NCBI GenBank assembly: GCA_037721555.1
Contig: JBBJOI010000014.1
Coordinates: 4,255 to 68,254, forward strand
DNA: 64,000 nucleotides
DNA from: Gaiellasilicea sp037721555
GTDB taxonomy: Bacteria > Actinomycetota > Thermoleophilia > Gaiellales > Gaiellaceae
Reading direction: 5' to 3'
Shown: positions 36,106 through 43,977 of the stretch, one piece after another
Layout of the letters: each line of letters begins with the position of its first letter
Numbering within the stretch: the stretch's first letter is position 1
The notes under the pieces: generated by a model
Told to the model about the DNA's origin: nothing
What the model saw: the letters and a program-made list of their open reading frames with translations, nothing else
Database searches by the model: none
Translations under genes and position numbers: made by a program

Positions 36106-36705
36106 GTGGGAACTCTTCATCAGCGGTGGACAGGGTCGAGGTGGCGCTCACGCCTGTTTACGTGTGCGGCGCAGGCCGCACGTTCACTTGCTCTGGTCGT
36201 TCTCACGACGCTTGTTCTCGCCGGGGCAGCACAGGCCTACGAGCGGCCCGCGAAGCTGAACGAGGTCGCAGCGTCTTACTCGCTCGGCGTCGGCGAGATC
36301 CGCTGCCCCTCCCAACGCGAATGGGACGCCCAATTCGCCTCCTCGTTTGGTTACGCCTACACGAACATGCTCGACGATTACTCTGTGCTCTCGCCGCTCG
36401 TCTGCGCGGGCGCGCTCGGCGTCGCGAGTAACGATGTGCCTGACTGGCAGCAGGCACTCGGTGTCCTGGTCCTCGTGCACGAGGCGTTCCATCTGCGCCG
36501 CTGGCGGTGGCGTCGCAACGAAGGGAAAGTCGAGTGCCAGGCGATGGTCTACTTCAAGGAAGCGGCCGTCAGGCTCGGCGCGAGTTCCGAGCGCGCACAC
36601 AGCCTGTACGTGTACGCGATGGCCCTGCACATGCACAAGATCAGCCTATTCCCGCAGTACCGAGACCGGGCTTGCAAGCTCCCGCTCTGGGCGCCTCCCC
36701 AATAG
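36106..36705 (+). CDS. exported HExxH protein, putative zinc metallopeptidase-like
   Basis: A 199-residue protein with an N-terminal hydrophobic export helix (SLALVVLTTLVLAGAAQAY). Near residue 126 it has VLVHEAFHLRRWRWRRNEGKVECQAM. HEAFH is an HExxH zinc motif, and NEGKVEC supplies a glutamate 10-14 residues later, as in gluzincin-like enzymes. Cysteines in EIRCPS, LVCAG, VECQ and RACKL may form disulfides. GTG 36106 is the likely start, with an adjacent GTG at 36103 as alternative. No peptidase activity is demonstrated for proteins of this shape, so the function is inferred from the motif only. Confidence 0.65.
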   Translation: MGTLHQRWTGSRWRSRLFTCAAQAARSLALVVLTTLVLAGAAQAYERPAKLNEVAASYSLGVGEIRCPSQREWDAQFASSFGYAYTNMLDDYSVLSPLVCAGALGVASNDVPDWQQALGVLVLVHEAFHLRRWRWRRNEGKVECQAMVYFKEAAVRLGASSERAHSLYVYAMALHMHKISLFPQYRDRACKLPLWAPPQ

Positions 36706-37366
36706 TCGCGAGGCCAACTGGCGCTCAGCGGGTTCTCGGGTCGAGGGAGCCGACAGACAAGCGTGTCGCGCCCACTACGAGTCGGTGCCGCCTTCGATGC
36801 AGCCCGACGATCTCGGCCTCAGGCAGCTCGAATTGCCGAGCGCCATCCCGCAGCTGCTGACCGACCCCGACCGGCTCGAAGGAATTCACCGCAAGCTCGG
36901 TATCCGCTCTCACCCGAAGCTCGGCGTAACGATGGGGATACAGCGAGGGACGTCGGAACGAAAACGTAGGGAAACGCCCGACGTTTCGAATGCCACGCCG
37001 GCCTAACGTCCGGATCGTGGTACTTCGAGGCAATTGCAGAGGAACGGCAGACGTTCGTCGTCGAGCGTTGCACCGACGAGCCTCGACGACGCAACATTCT
37101 CCCACCGCGCGTGATCCTGTCGACGAGCGCCGCGAACGCGGTCCCGTCGCCAGCTTCCCGGCGCGGGAGCACGCTGTGATGGTCCGTCGGTGATGACCCG
37201 TTTGGTGCGCGAGGCCGTAGAGCGTGTAGATCGCAGGAAAGACCAGATGTGCAGGGCATTATGCGCAAAAGCGCTCGCGCATGTTTGGGCCACCGTGGCC
37301 CAAACACCCGATGGTCGGCGCCTCTGTGGACAACACGAACTGCCCATTTGCAGGGCTGTTCCGAAC
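36706..37366. other. gap with a decayed duplicate of the LuxR-end/DUF4242-start junction
   Basis: Between about 36885 and 37075 the sequence follows 35095-35265. RKLGIRSHPKLGVTM corresponds to the LuxR C-terminus RKLGIRSRAELGARM, then comes a damaged hairpin with 'cgcccgacgtttcg', then 'tggtacttcgag' and the DUF4242 beginning (ERQTFVVER in a shifted frame). No intact gene remains. Confidence 0.6.
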
Positions 37367-37547
37367 GGGAGCGACGGGACTCGAACCCGCGACCTCCGGC
37401 GTGACAGGCCGGTCAATCGCTTGCGGGGCTGGGCGGGGTTCGCCGGGTATTTCCCGCGAGAGCAGGTCTTTCCGTGGGTTTGCCCGCGGGCATTGGCGGG
37501 AGTTGGCGGGGGTTTCCGGCGACCTCCTGCGGGATCTGTGCGGGATG
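37367..37547 (-). repeat. tRNA-Asp 3'-half copy H with type II tail
   Basis: The core (37367-37409) is identical to the consensus, and the CCGGC 5' strand of the anticodon stem is kept. The right flank resembles that of copy E and ends in TGCGGGATCTGTGCGGGATG (37528-37547). It is the last copy; none occurs from here to 64 kb. Confidence 0.8.
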
Positions 37548-37897
37548 GCGTGTTCGCGAAACTAGCAACGTGCGGGATGCTCGCGAGGCATCCAGTTTGC
37601 CGCGCCGGCTACCCGGAAGATGCTCGGCGTGTGGCCGGAGGCAGGTGCCCGTAAGCCGATCCTGTCTCCGTGGTAAGGATATGCCCTTACGTGGGATTGT
37701 CTGCGGAGCGTACTTCGTTGTCTTAACCGAACAGCTGGAGGTGACTCCAAGCGACTGGTGAGTTCTCGCGACACCCGCTCGAACGCAGCGAGATAACTAA
37801 CAACATCCGGCTCGCAGCGGTCGATCTACGACGCTGTGGGGTGGCGGAGGTAGGCTCGAACCTGCACTCAGCGCGGGAGTGTGCTTTACTCAGTCGC
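37548..37897. other. non-coding gap
   Basis: No gene is seen. At 37841-37880 'gcggaggtaggctcgaacctgc' resembles the 3' end of a different tRNA on the minus strand, but the T stem has a mismatch and no 5' half is visible. Confidence 0.35.
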
Positions 37898-38191
37898 ATG
37901 AGTCGTCTTGTCATAGGCAACAGAGCCCGCGTTCGAGTCCAACTGGATCTTGCCGTCGAGGAAGTTGAGGCGCTTGACGACCTTAAGGCTCGTTGCGGGC
38001 TGCGCTCTCGAGCAGATGCCGTCCGCCTGTCGCTTGCGATGCTGGAGTGGATGAGAGAGCAGACGACGGTTGGGCGGCGAGTCGTCGCAGTCGGTGAGCG
38101 GGATGTCGTGTACTTGGCCGTGCCGGGCATGCGGCTGGAACGCGGTGGGCGACAACGTGTAACTACCAAGGAGGTCGATGGCGATGGCTGA
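37898..38191 (+). CDS. ribbon-helix-helix-like small regulator
   Basis: A 97-residue protein. Residues 8-50 fit a ribbon-helix-helix domain: strand RVRVQLDL, helix EEVEALDDLKARC and helix SRADAVRLSLAMLEWM. The C-terminal half (VVAVGERDVVYLAVPGM) may be a small partner-binding sheet. It overlaps the next gene. No toxin-like partner is recognisable, so it may be a transcription factor rather than an antitoxin. Confidence 0.65.
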   Translation: MSRLVIGNRARVRVQLDLAVEEVEALDDLKARCGLRSRADAVRLSLAMLEWMREQTTVGRRVVAVGERDVVYLAVPGMRLERGGRQRVTTKEVDGDG

Positions 38192-38483
38192 GGAGAGTTC
38201 GAACTACTTCGGCACCTTCCTCGAGACGATGCAGTCGAAAGAGAGAACGGGGGACACCGGCTCGGTGCCGATTACGCTGGTTCACGTCCTCGAGGAGCGT
38301 GGGCCCTTGTCAGTGACCGAGCTTCAAGCTGCGTTGCAGCTCGACATCCTCAGTCTCTCGAAGGCATTGGAGACGATGACCGAGGCGCAACTCGTGCAGC
38401 TGTCTGGGTCAGCCGGCTCGGAGACGGTCTCTCTTACGCCGCAAGGCCACCGGCTCGCGGAGATGCAGTCGGCCTTTGCATAG
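38184..38483 (+). CDS. small winged-helix protein
   Basis: A 99-residue protein with a MarR/ArsR-like winged helix: ITLVHVLEERGPLSVTELQAAL, LDILSLSKALETMTEAQLVQLSG and ETVSLTPQGHRLAEM. AAGGAGG (38168-38174) is 9 bases before the ATG at 38184; the ATG at 38178 is too close. It overlaps the ribbon-helix-helix gene by 8 bases, so the two form a coupled pair. It may be an accessory regulator that reads a redox or protein signal; no cysteine is present. Confidence 0.68.
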   Translation: MAEESSNYFGTFLETMQSKERTGDTGSVPITLVHVLEERGPLSVTELQAALQLDILSLSKALETMTEAQLVQLSGSAGSETVSLTPQGHRLAEMQSAFA

Positions 38484-38493
38484 ACGCCGTTCA

Positions 38494-39156
38494 TCACGGC
38501 CGAGGATCGAGCCGGATCTCGTCACCAAGTGACGTGACGGCTCCCCGCAGCACCTGGCCGCCGACCACGTTCATCAACAGCAACCCCAGGAGGAGCACCT
38601 TCGCGGAGTCAGGCATGGCGGCGGTGCGGAGCGCCTCGACTTGCCGACCTATCTGAGCCTGCACGTCCGGTTCGACGTTTTGCATCAATCCTAGTGCGAA
38701 CGCAGGGAGCGATTGGTGCGCTTTCTCGAACGAGACGCTCGCCATCGCCTCTCCAACCAACGATGCGCGATCGTTTGCTCGACGGCGGTCGACGCCGCGG
38801 TCGGCGGCGCCGAGCGCGTTCTGGAGGAAAGTGCTTGGGCCGATTCCAACGTCCTGATCGCCTACGCGGACAATGAAGAGGGAGCTGCGGAAGAGGGCGA
38901 TCGCGCCGAACCCCGCAACCAATGTCTGTGTCCAGCGAACGTCGGCGTCCGATGAGGCGCCATCGAGACCGAGCTTGAAGTCGAACGCCCGCACGATCGC
39001 GAGCGCGGCCAAGGATGCTCCGGCGTTCAAGGCGACATAGACAGCAGCGCTTCCAGTCAGTAGTGCCCGAACCGGCTCGTCGCGATAGCGGGACACGAGC
39101 TCGCCGCTTGCCACGATCGCGCCCAAGAGCCCCACGACGAGGTAGTACCAGAACAT
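38494..39156 (-). CDS. integral membrane protein of unknown function
   Basis: A 220-residue protein from MFWYYLVVGLLGAIV. Three hydrophobic stretches lie at about 2-20, 30-55 and 75-95, with another near the C-terminus (KVLLLGLLLMNVVGGQVL). The middle region is hydrophilic. The open frame extends to an ATG at 39279, but that would leave 12 bp to the divergent gene at 39292, so the start at 39156 is preferred. No family is recognised. Confidence 0.6.
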   Translation of the reverse strand: MFWYYLVVGLLGAIVASGELVSRYRDEPVRALLTGSAAVYVALNAGASLAALAIVRAFDFKLGLDGASSDADVRWTQTLVAGFGAIALFRSSLFIVRVGDQDVGIGPSTFLQNALGAADRGVDRRRANDRASLVGEAMASVSFEKAHQSLPAFALGLMQNVEPDVQAQIGRQVEALRTAAMPDSAKVLLLGLLLMNVVGGQVLRGAVTSLGDEIRLDPRP

Positions 39157-39291
39157 TGGCTTGCTTCGGACTGTCTCACTCTGGAGTGTCCTCGTCAACG
39201 ATAGGTGGCTTGCTTCCACGCACACTTGGGCATCTCTGAGTGATCCCAGCTCGTTGCAATCACTCTTACCGTCGCCCATACTCGCTTCGGC

Positions 39292-40473
39292 ATGGCCACG
39301 CCTCCGGCCGATGCTGTCCTCCGCGCCGCCTCGCCCCTCGTCGACGCCGGCGGGGGCAGACCGGAGCCCACGAGCGGAGTCGCTCTATGCCTGTCGGGCG
39401 GCGGCTACCGAGCGATGCTCTTCCACGCCGGGGCGCTACTCCGCCTGAACGAGCTCGGCTGGCTGCCAAGGCTCACCCGTATCTCGAGCGTTTCCGGCGG
39501 CTCGATCACGGCTGGCGTGCTCGCCGCGCGGTGGGATCAGCTCGAGTTCGACGGAAGCGGCTCGGCGTCCAATCTCGGGCAACTCGTCCTCGATCCACTC
39601 CACGCGCTGGCCGATCAGACGATCGACGTCTGGGCGATTGTTCGCGGGGCACTCGGACGCGGCTCGATTGGCATGCGGGTGGCCGCCGCCTACCGCAAGC
39701 ATCTCTTCGGTGACATGACTCTGCAGGAGCTTCCGACCACACCGCGCTTCGTCATCAACGCCACCAGCCTTCAATCGGGCGTCCTGCGTCGCTTCTCCAA
39801 GCCGTATGCGTGGGACTATCGAGTCGGGAAGATCGCCGAGCCGACGATGGAGCTCGGTGTCGCGGTGGCGGCGTCCTCCGCTTTTCCGCCATTCCTCTCA
39901 CCCCTCGTCCTCGACCTTCCGCACGAGTCGCACATGCCTGGGACGGGGGATGACGACGACGGCGACCTCGAGAACCTGGAGAACCCGCCCTACACGACCC
40001 GGCTCGTCCTGACGGACGGCGGCGTCTACGACAACCTCGGGCTCGAGACGGCCTGGAAGGGACAGCACACGATTCTGATCAGCGACGGGGGCGGCCGCCT
40101 CGGCCCCAAGCCCCGTCCACGCGCACTTTGGCCGCTTCAGCTCTACCGCGTGCTCTCGGTGATCGACGGTCAGGTTCGCGCCCTGCGGAAGCGGCAAGCG
40201 ATCGATGCGTTCAAGGGTGGTCTGCGAGAGGGCGTTTACTGGGGGATCCACACCAACATCGCGCGGTACGAGTTGGCGGACGCCCTGAGTGCGCCGTACG
40301 CGCAGACGATCAAGCTCGCGAAGATCAAGACACGGCTCGGGCGGATGCCGCGGGCGAGCCAGGAGCGCCTCGTCAACTGGGGGTACGCCGTCTGCGACGC
40401 CGGGATGCGAAAGCACGTCGAGGAGGGGGCTGCTCCCACCGGATTCCCGTACCCGGACGCCGGCGTCGGCTGA
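39292..40473 (+). CDS. patatin-like phospholipase
   Basis: A 393-residue patatin-fold lipase. The oxyanion loop is CLSGGGYRAMLFHAG (about 34-48), the nucleophile elbow is SSVSGGS (GxSxG-like, Ser about 68) and the catalytic aspartate lies in LTDGGVYDNLG (about 244). These are the Ser-Asp dyad and glycine-rich loop of the family. It lacks a signal peptide, so it probably acts in the cytoplasm or on the inner membrane face. It lies next to a membrane protein of unknown function on the other strand. It converges on the Sco-like gene with a 5-bp gap. Confidence 0.87.
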   Translation: MATPPADAVLRAASPLVDAGGGRPEPTSGVALCLSGGGYRAMLFHAGALLRLNELGWLPRLTRISSVSGGSITAGVLAARWDQLEFDGSGSASNLGQLVLDPLHALADQTIDVWAIVRGALGRGSIGMRVAAAYRKHLFGDMTLQELPTTPRFVINATSLQSGVLRRFSKPYAWDYRVGKIAEPTMELGVAVAASSAFPPFLSPLVLDLPHESHMPGTGDDDDGDLENLENPPYTTRLVLTDGGVYDNLGLETAWKGQHTILISDGGGRLGPKPRPRALWPLQLYRVLSVIDGQVRALRKRQAIDAFKGGLREGVYWGIHTNIARYELADALSAPYAQTIKLAKIKTRLGRMPRASQERLVNWGYAVCDAGMRKHVEEGAAPTGFPYPDAGVG

Positions 40474-40478
40474 CGACG

Positions 40479-41639
40479 CTACGCCGTTGCTGTCGCCTGC
40501 ATCCGTAGTGCGTCTAGCGCGGCGCTCTCGGTCCAGAGGCGGCGCTCGAATCGTTGCGTGACGCCGAGCGAAGCGTCGAGGACGATGAGGTCGAGCCGAT
40601 GCCGGTTGACGGTGACCGGGCCGTAGCCGACGCCGAGCTCGAATGCGTCCACGAGAGGATCGAGCAGGCCGACGGTGCGCAGGAGCGAGCACCGCGGTGA
40701 GAAACGCATTCCGCGATCCACTCCGTACCTGCGTAGGCGAGCGGGGTGGTCGAAGCGGGGGTCGTAGGAGATGCCGGCGACGTTCGCCTCCAGGCCGTCG
40801 CTCCTGATCCGACGAGCAAGTCGGGCGACCTTCGTGACGGTCAGCGAGCACTTCTCCGGGTTCGTGCAGCGCGTGTAGAAGAACGCGAGCGCGGAAGGTC
40901 GGCCGCCAAACGCCTCAGCGAACACGAGGCGCTGCCCGTCTTGGTTCTCGAGCAAAACGTGACGAGGATCAACGGCGCTAGCCGCGACGAAACCGGACTC
41001 GGTCGTGGCCGCGACCTCATCATCGTTCGTCCCACAGCATCCGACCGTCGCAGCCTCCGACTGACCTAGCGCCGCGACCGCCTTCGTGAGTGCGGCCAGC
41101 ACGGCGTCCGAGAAGCGGTGGCCTTCATTCTCGACGAGCGAGGTGAGCGGCTCGAGGACGTGGCTCGCCCGTGGCCCAATCCAGGCGAGCGTCGAGGCCA
41201 GCTCGGAGAGCGCCGTGACCGAGTCTGTGCTGTCGAGTGTGGGGGCGAAGCGCTCGAACGTCACCACGTCGTCGACTGCCCGAAGACGGCGGATCGCGGC
41301 AACGAGGAGTGCAGGCGCCGCCGGAGGCATGACTGCGGCGCCGCGGAGCGCGCGGGCGGCTGCGGCGACCGTGTACGGGTTCCGGCCCGTCTCCAGCTCT
41401 TCAAGCACGTACGGAACGGCGTTGGGCGGCAGGCCGATGGACTCGAAGCTCGCGAGCACGTAGCTGCGCAGGCGCTCCGCCTCGTTGCTGCCGCGGCCGG
41501 CGTAGAGCGGTGCACGCTCCGGAAGCAGCTCGACGAGCCTCAGAGCCGCGTCGGGCGATCGGCGTGCCGCGTCGATCTGAGCCGCCCCATCCGAGGCCGA
41601 GGTGCTCTTCCGGGGGGCAGTCCTCGGGCGGGAGGTCAT
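40479..41639 (-). CDS. HEAT-repeat / Sco1-SenC-like copper protein
   Basis: A 386-residue protein. Residues about 30-200 form alpha-helical repeats (LRSYVLASFESIGLPP, VAAAARALRGAAVMPP). Residues about 225-380 are a thioredoxin-fold Sco domain with FFYTRCTNPEKCSLTV (C258-x5-C264, the Sco copper pair) and VNRHRLDLIVLDA, supplying the third ligand His. No signal peptide or lipobox is present, so the domain is cytoplasmic, unlike usual Sco1. ATG 41639 overlaps the stop of the HEAT gene (ATGA). Third gene of the tyrosinase operon; copper delivery to that enzyme is the obvious reading. Confidence 0.8.
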   Translation of the reverse strand: MTSRPRTAPRKSTSASDGAAQIDAARRSPDAALRLVELLPERAPLYAGRGSNEAERLRSYVLASFESIGLPPNAVPYVLEELETGRNPYTVAAAARALRGAAVMPPAAPALLVAAIRRLRAVDDVVTFERFAPTLDSTDSVTALSELASTLAWIGPRASHVLEPLTSLVENEGHRFSDAVLAALTKAVAALGQSEAATVGCCGTNDDEVAATTESGFVAASAVDPRHVLLENQDGQRLVFAEAFGGRPSALAFFYTRCTNPEKCSLTVTKVARLARRIRSDGLEANVAGISYDPRFDHPARLRRYGVDRGMRFSPRCSLLRTVGLLDPLVDAFELGVGYGPVTVNRHRLDLIVLDASLGVTQRFERRLWTESAALDALRMQATATA

Positions 41640-42526
41640 CCCTCGGCGGCGCGGAGAAAGCGCTTGCTGGAGGCGCGGACGGCCGATGAGCGAGTTTGTG
41701 TGGTCAGCTTCTGGACCGTCTCGACGAATTTCGGGTCGGCGGATCGATCGTGCGTCTCGCGACCGTGAGCGAGCGCGGCGAGGCTGGTCGCGCGGATGTC
41801 GTTGAAATCGCTGTCGTCGGCGACGATCTTGCGCGCGGCTCTCTCGAAGACCTCGGGGTCGAGGCTCTGGAGCCCCGAGGCGCTGAGGCGGCGAATGCTC
41901 GAGGTCTCCGACTTGTCCTTGAGGAGCCGGCTCAGGAGCTTCACGGAGCTCGGATCGGTCGCGAGTACGCGGAGCGCCTCCTCGCGCGCCGCGCCCGTCG
42001 CGCGTTTGAAGACCCGCCGGGCGAGCGGCACGAGCTCGGCGTGATCGTCGTAGGCGAGAAACTGCATCGCCTTGGCCTCTGAGACGACCGCCTCCGCGGG
42101 CTTCTCGAGGCTGTGCACGAGCAGCCCCTGCGCGTACGGGTCTTTGTGGATCGCGAGCAGCTCGAGCGCGCTCTCGCGGAGCGTGCTTCTCGGGTCGGCG
42201 GTGAGTTCTCGAAGCGCCTGCTTGTAGTCGGACCGGTACGGCTCGAAGCGCGGCCCGAGAAAGTCGAGCGCGCTCAGCGCCTGTAACGCGGCCGCGCGGA
42301 CCGAGACCGGCTCCTTGCGGTCGCGCACCGTGGCGAGCAGCGCCGTGACACGGTCCGCGAGATCCTCGACGTCGAGCGGGACGGTCTTAAGCTCGTTCGC
42401 CCGGGCGCTCGCGCTGAGCCGCGCCGCACGCCCGGCCGGGGGGACCGCGCGCCGCGAGCTCTGCGCCTGCGCGGTCGCCTTCGCGAGCTCGGCCTCGACC
42501 TCCTTGCGGTATCGATCGACGCTCAT
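41636..42526 (-). CDS. HEAT-repeat protein of the tyrosinase operon
   Basis: A 296-residue, largely helical protein with HEAT/ARM-type repeats: VRAAALQALSALDFLG, LRESALELLAIHKDPYA, REEALRVLATDPSSVKLL, RRLSASGLQSLDPEVF and IRATSLAALAHG. It starts 4 bp after the tyrosinase stop and ends in an ATGA overlap with the Sco-like gene. Such a protein may be a scaffold that holds the copper chaperone and the tyrosinase together. This is inference from the operon; no enzyme motif is present. Confidence 0.75.
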   Translation of the reverse strand: MSVDRYRKEVEAELAKATAQAQSSRRAVPPAGRAARLSASARANELKTVPLDVEDLADRVTALLATVRDRKEPVSVRAAALQALSALDFLGPRFEPYRSDYKQALRELTADPRSTLRESALELLAIHKDPYAQGLLVHSLEKPAEAVVSEAKAMQFLAYDDHAELVPLARRVFKRATGAAREEALRVLATDPSSVKLLSRLLKDKSETSSIRRLSASGLQSLDPEVFERAARKIVADDSDFNDIRATSLAALAHGRETHDRSADPKFVETVQKLTTQTRSSAVRASSKRFLRAAEG

Positions 42527-42530
42527 CGCG

Positions 42531-43766
42531 TCACACCTCGAACGGTACGTCGTCGTATGCGAACCCGAGTGCCACGCCGCCTCCCACCGCCTGGTAGTCG
42601 ATCATGGCGCGAACCCTCGGCTTCTGGCCGGGCGCAGTCGTAGATGGCGACGACGCGAGCGTACCCCCCGGCGCCGTCGGGGGTCGCTGGGCGCCGGTGA
42701 TGCCGTTCCATGGCCACATCGTGTCGGGCAGCCGGTGTCCGATCTGGTTGCCGAAGGCCGGCGCGAAGGCGCTCGCTTGGCCCGGATTCGTCCGGCGGTG
42801 AATCCACTGCCATTTGGCCCAGAGCCGGTCGACATTGGCGTGGAGCATGAAGAAGAGCGGATCGCGCGCAGCTGTGTCGATGGCTCTGATGAACCCCAGG
42901 CCGAAGCTCGTATGCGCAAGGCCATGGGGGTTCCCTTCCAATCGAGCGAAAGGGCCGTAGGAGGCGTTCGGGGCGGCACCTCCCAACGCGATCGTCTGCG
43001 CCTCGGTCAGGAGGCCTCCCGGGGCCGCGTTGGCTGCGAACGACGGTGTCCGCGAGATGCCGAGCTGCCCGTCCGTGCGCCAGGTCGAGAACGGGTGCCC
43101 GGCAGTGAACTCGAGGCGGCCGGCAGTATTAGGGACGCCCATGAACGCGCGCGTGAAGACGTTCGGCGCCGACCGATCGAACCGCCAGTAGGGGAGCGTC
43201 ACGCTCGCATCGATCGCCTGCAGCTCGCGCTCGAGGTCCAGCAGATAGGCGCGATGCCAAGGGAGGAAGCCGACGTTGCCATGCGCCTCACCGGAAGCGG
43301 CGTCCACGTGCATGTCGCGGAAGTCGCGGAACCGACCGCTGCCGCCTCCGTTCAGGGTCGCGAGTGCTGAGAGGAAACGATCGCGCTCGCCCGGCGTGAG
43401 CTTCTGAGCGTCCTTGCGGACGCGCACCGTGACGGGCTTCGTGCCGAGTACGCCGAGGCTGCCGGCACTGCGCGCCTCGATCGTCGCATCGCCGAGCGCT
43501 GCGCTCGGACGACCGAACTCACCGGCGACGAAGAACCGGACGGGCGCGCCGCTCACGGGCAGCGTCAGCTGGAGCGTCGGCGTACCGAGGTGCGTGCGCG
43601 TGGTCGCGAACCTGACGCGACCACCCGAGCCGGCGTTGCGCAGCGTCACCTTAACGTCGTTGGCCCCGGTGGGATTGAGCAGCCGGGCCCGCGCCTCGAC
43701 CGGAGTCCACGTCAATAAGATCCGGCCGGCTGCGTCGGCACCCGGCAGGATGAACTCGACGGTCAT
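42531..43766 (-). CDS. tyrosinase-family binuclear copper oxidase
   Basis: A 411-residue protein. Residues 1-115 are beta-rich. The tyrosinase core carries CuA histidines H153 (DMHVD), H162 (EAHGN) and H171 (LPWHRAYL), and CuB histidines H281 and H285 (EGNPHGLAHTS) and H309 (DPLFFMLHANVDRLWAKWQ). All six ligands are present, so it should bind two coppers and oxidise phenols or catechols. No signal peptide and no caddie protein (MelC1) gene are seen. The downstream HEAT and Sco-like genes may replace the caddie in copper loading. The N-terminal domain may shield the site. First gene of the operon, divergent from the subtilisin gene. Confidence 0.9.
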   Translation of the reverse strand: MTVEFILPGADAAGRILLTWTPVEARARLLNPTGANDVKVTLRNAGSGGRVRFATTRTHLGTPTLQLTLPVSGAPVRFFVAGEFGRPSAALGDATIEARSAGSLGVLGTKPVTVRVRKDAQKLTPGERDRFLSALATLNGGGSGRFRDFRDMHVDAASGEAHGNVGFLPWHRAYLLDLERELQAIDASVTLPYWRFDRSAPNVFTRAFMGVPNTAGRLEFTAGHPFSTWRTDGQLGISRTPSFAANAAPGGLLTEAQTIALGGAAPNASYGPFARLEGNPHGLAHTSFGLGFIRAIDTAARDPLFFMLHANVDRLWAKWQWIHRRTNPGQASAFAPAFGNQIGHRLPDTMWPWNGITGAQRPPTAPGGTLASSPSTTAPGQKPRVRAMIDYQAVGGGVALGFAYDDVPFEV

Positions 43767-43977
43767 CCTGACCCTGCTCTGTTCGCCGGAGCGTTACCGC
43801 CTACGTGGTTCCTTCCCAGCTGTGGCCGACGGCGTGCCAAACCGGGACTGAGAATACACCCTCTCGCGAAGATTGTTCACCGAGACGCTTGAACGGTGCG
43901 GTCGAGTGTTGACACGGCGTCCTGACGGGAAATACGCTCGAGTCGCCTCGTAAGCCGACGCGGAGGGCGGTGTTCCG

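Noticed and set aside
291..37409. Eight functional tRNA-Asp genes
   Set aside because: All copies lack the 5' acceptor strand, the D arm and, in five copies, the paired anticodon stem. Only the 3' half is present, so no tRNA can form.
291..37409. CRISPR array or classical integron attC array
   Set aside because: Spacing is kilobases, not 25-40 bp spacers. The repeat is a tRNA half without the paired R and L boxes of attC, and no cas or intI gene is seen.
37841..37880. Second tRNA or tmRNA 3' end
   Set aside because: The T stem has a mismatch, the acceptor strand has no partner and no 5' half is found; similarity may be chance.
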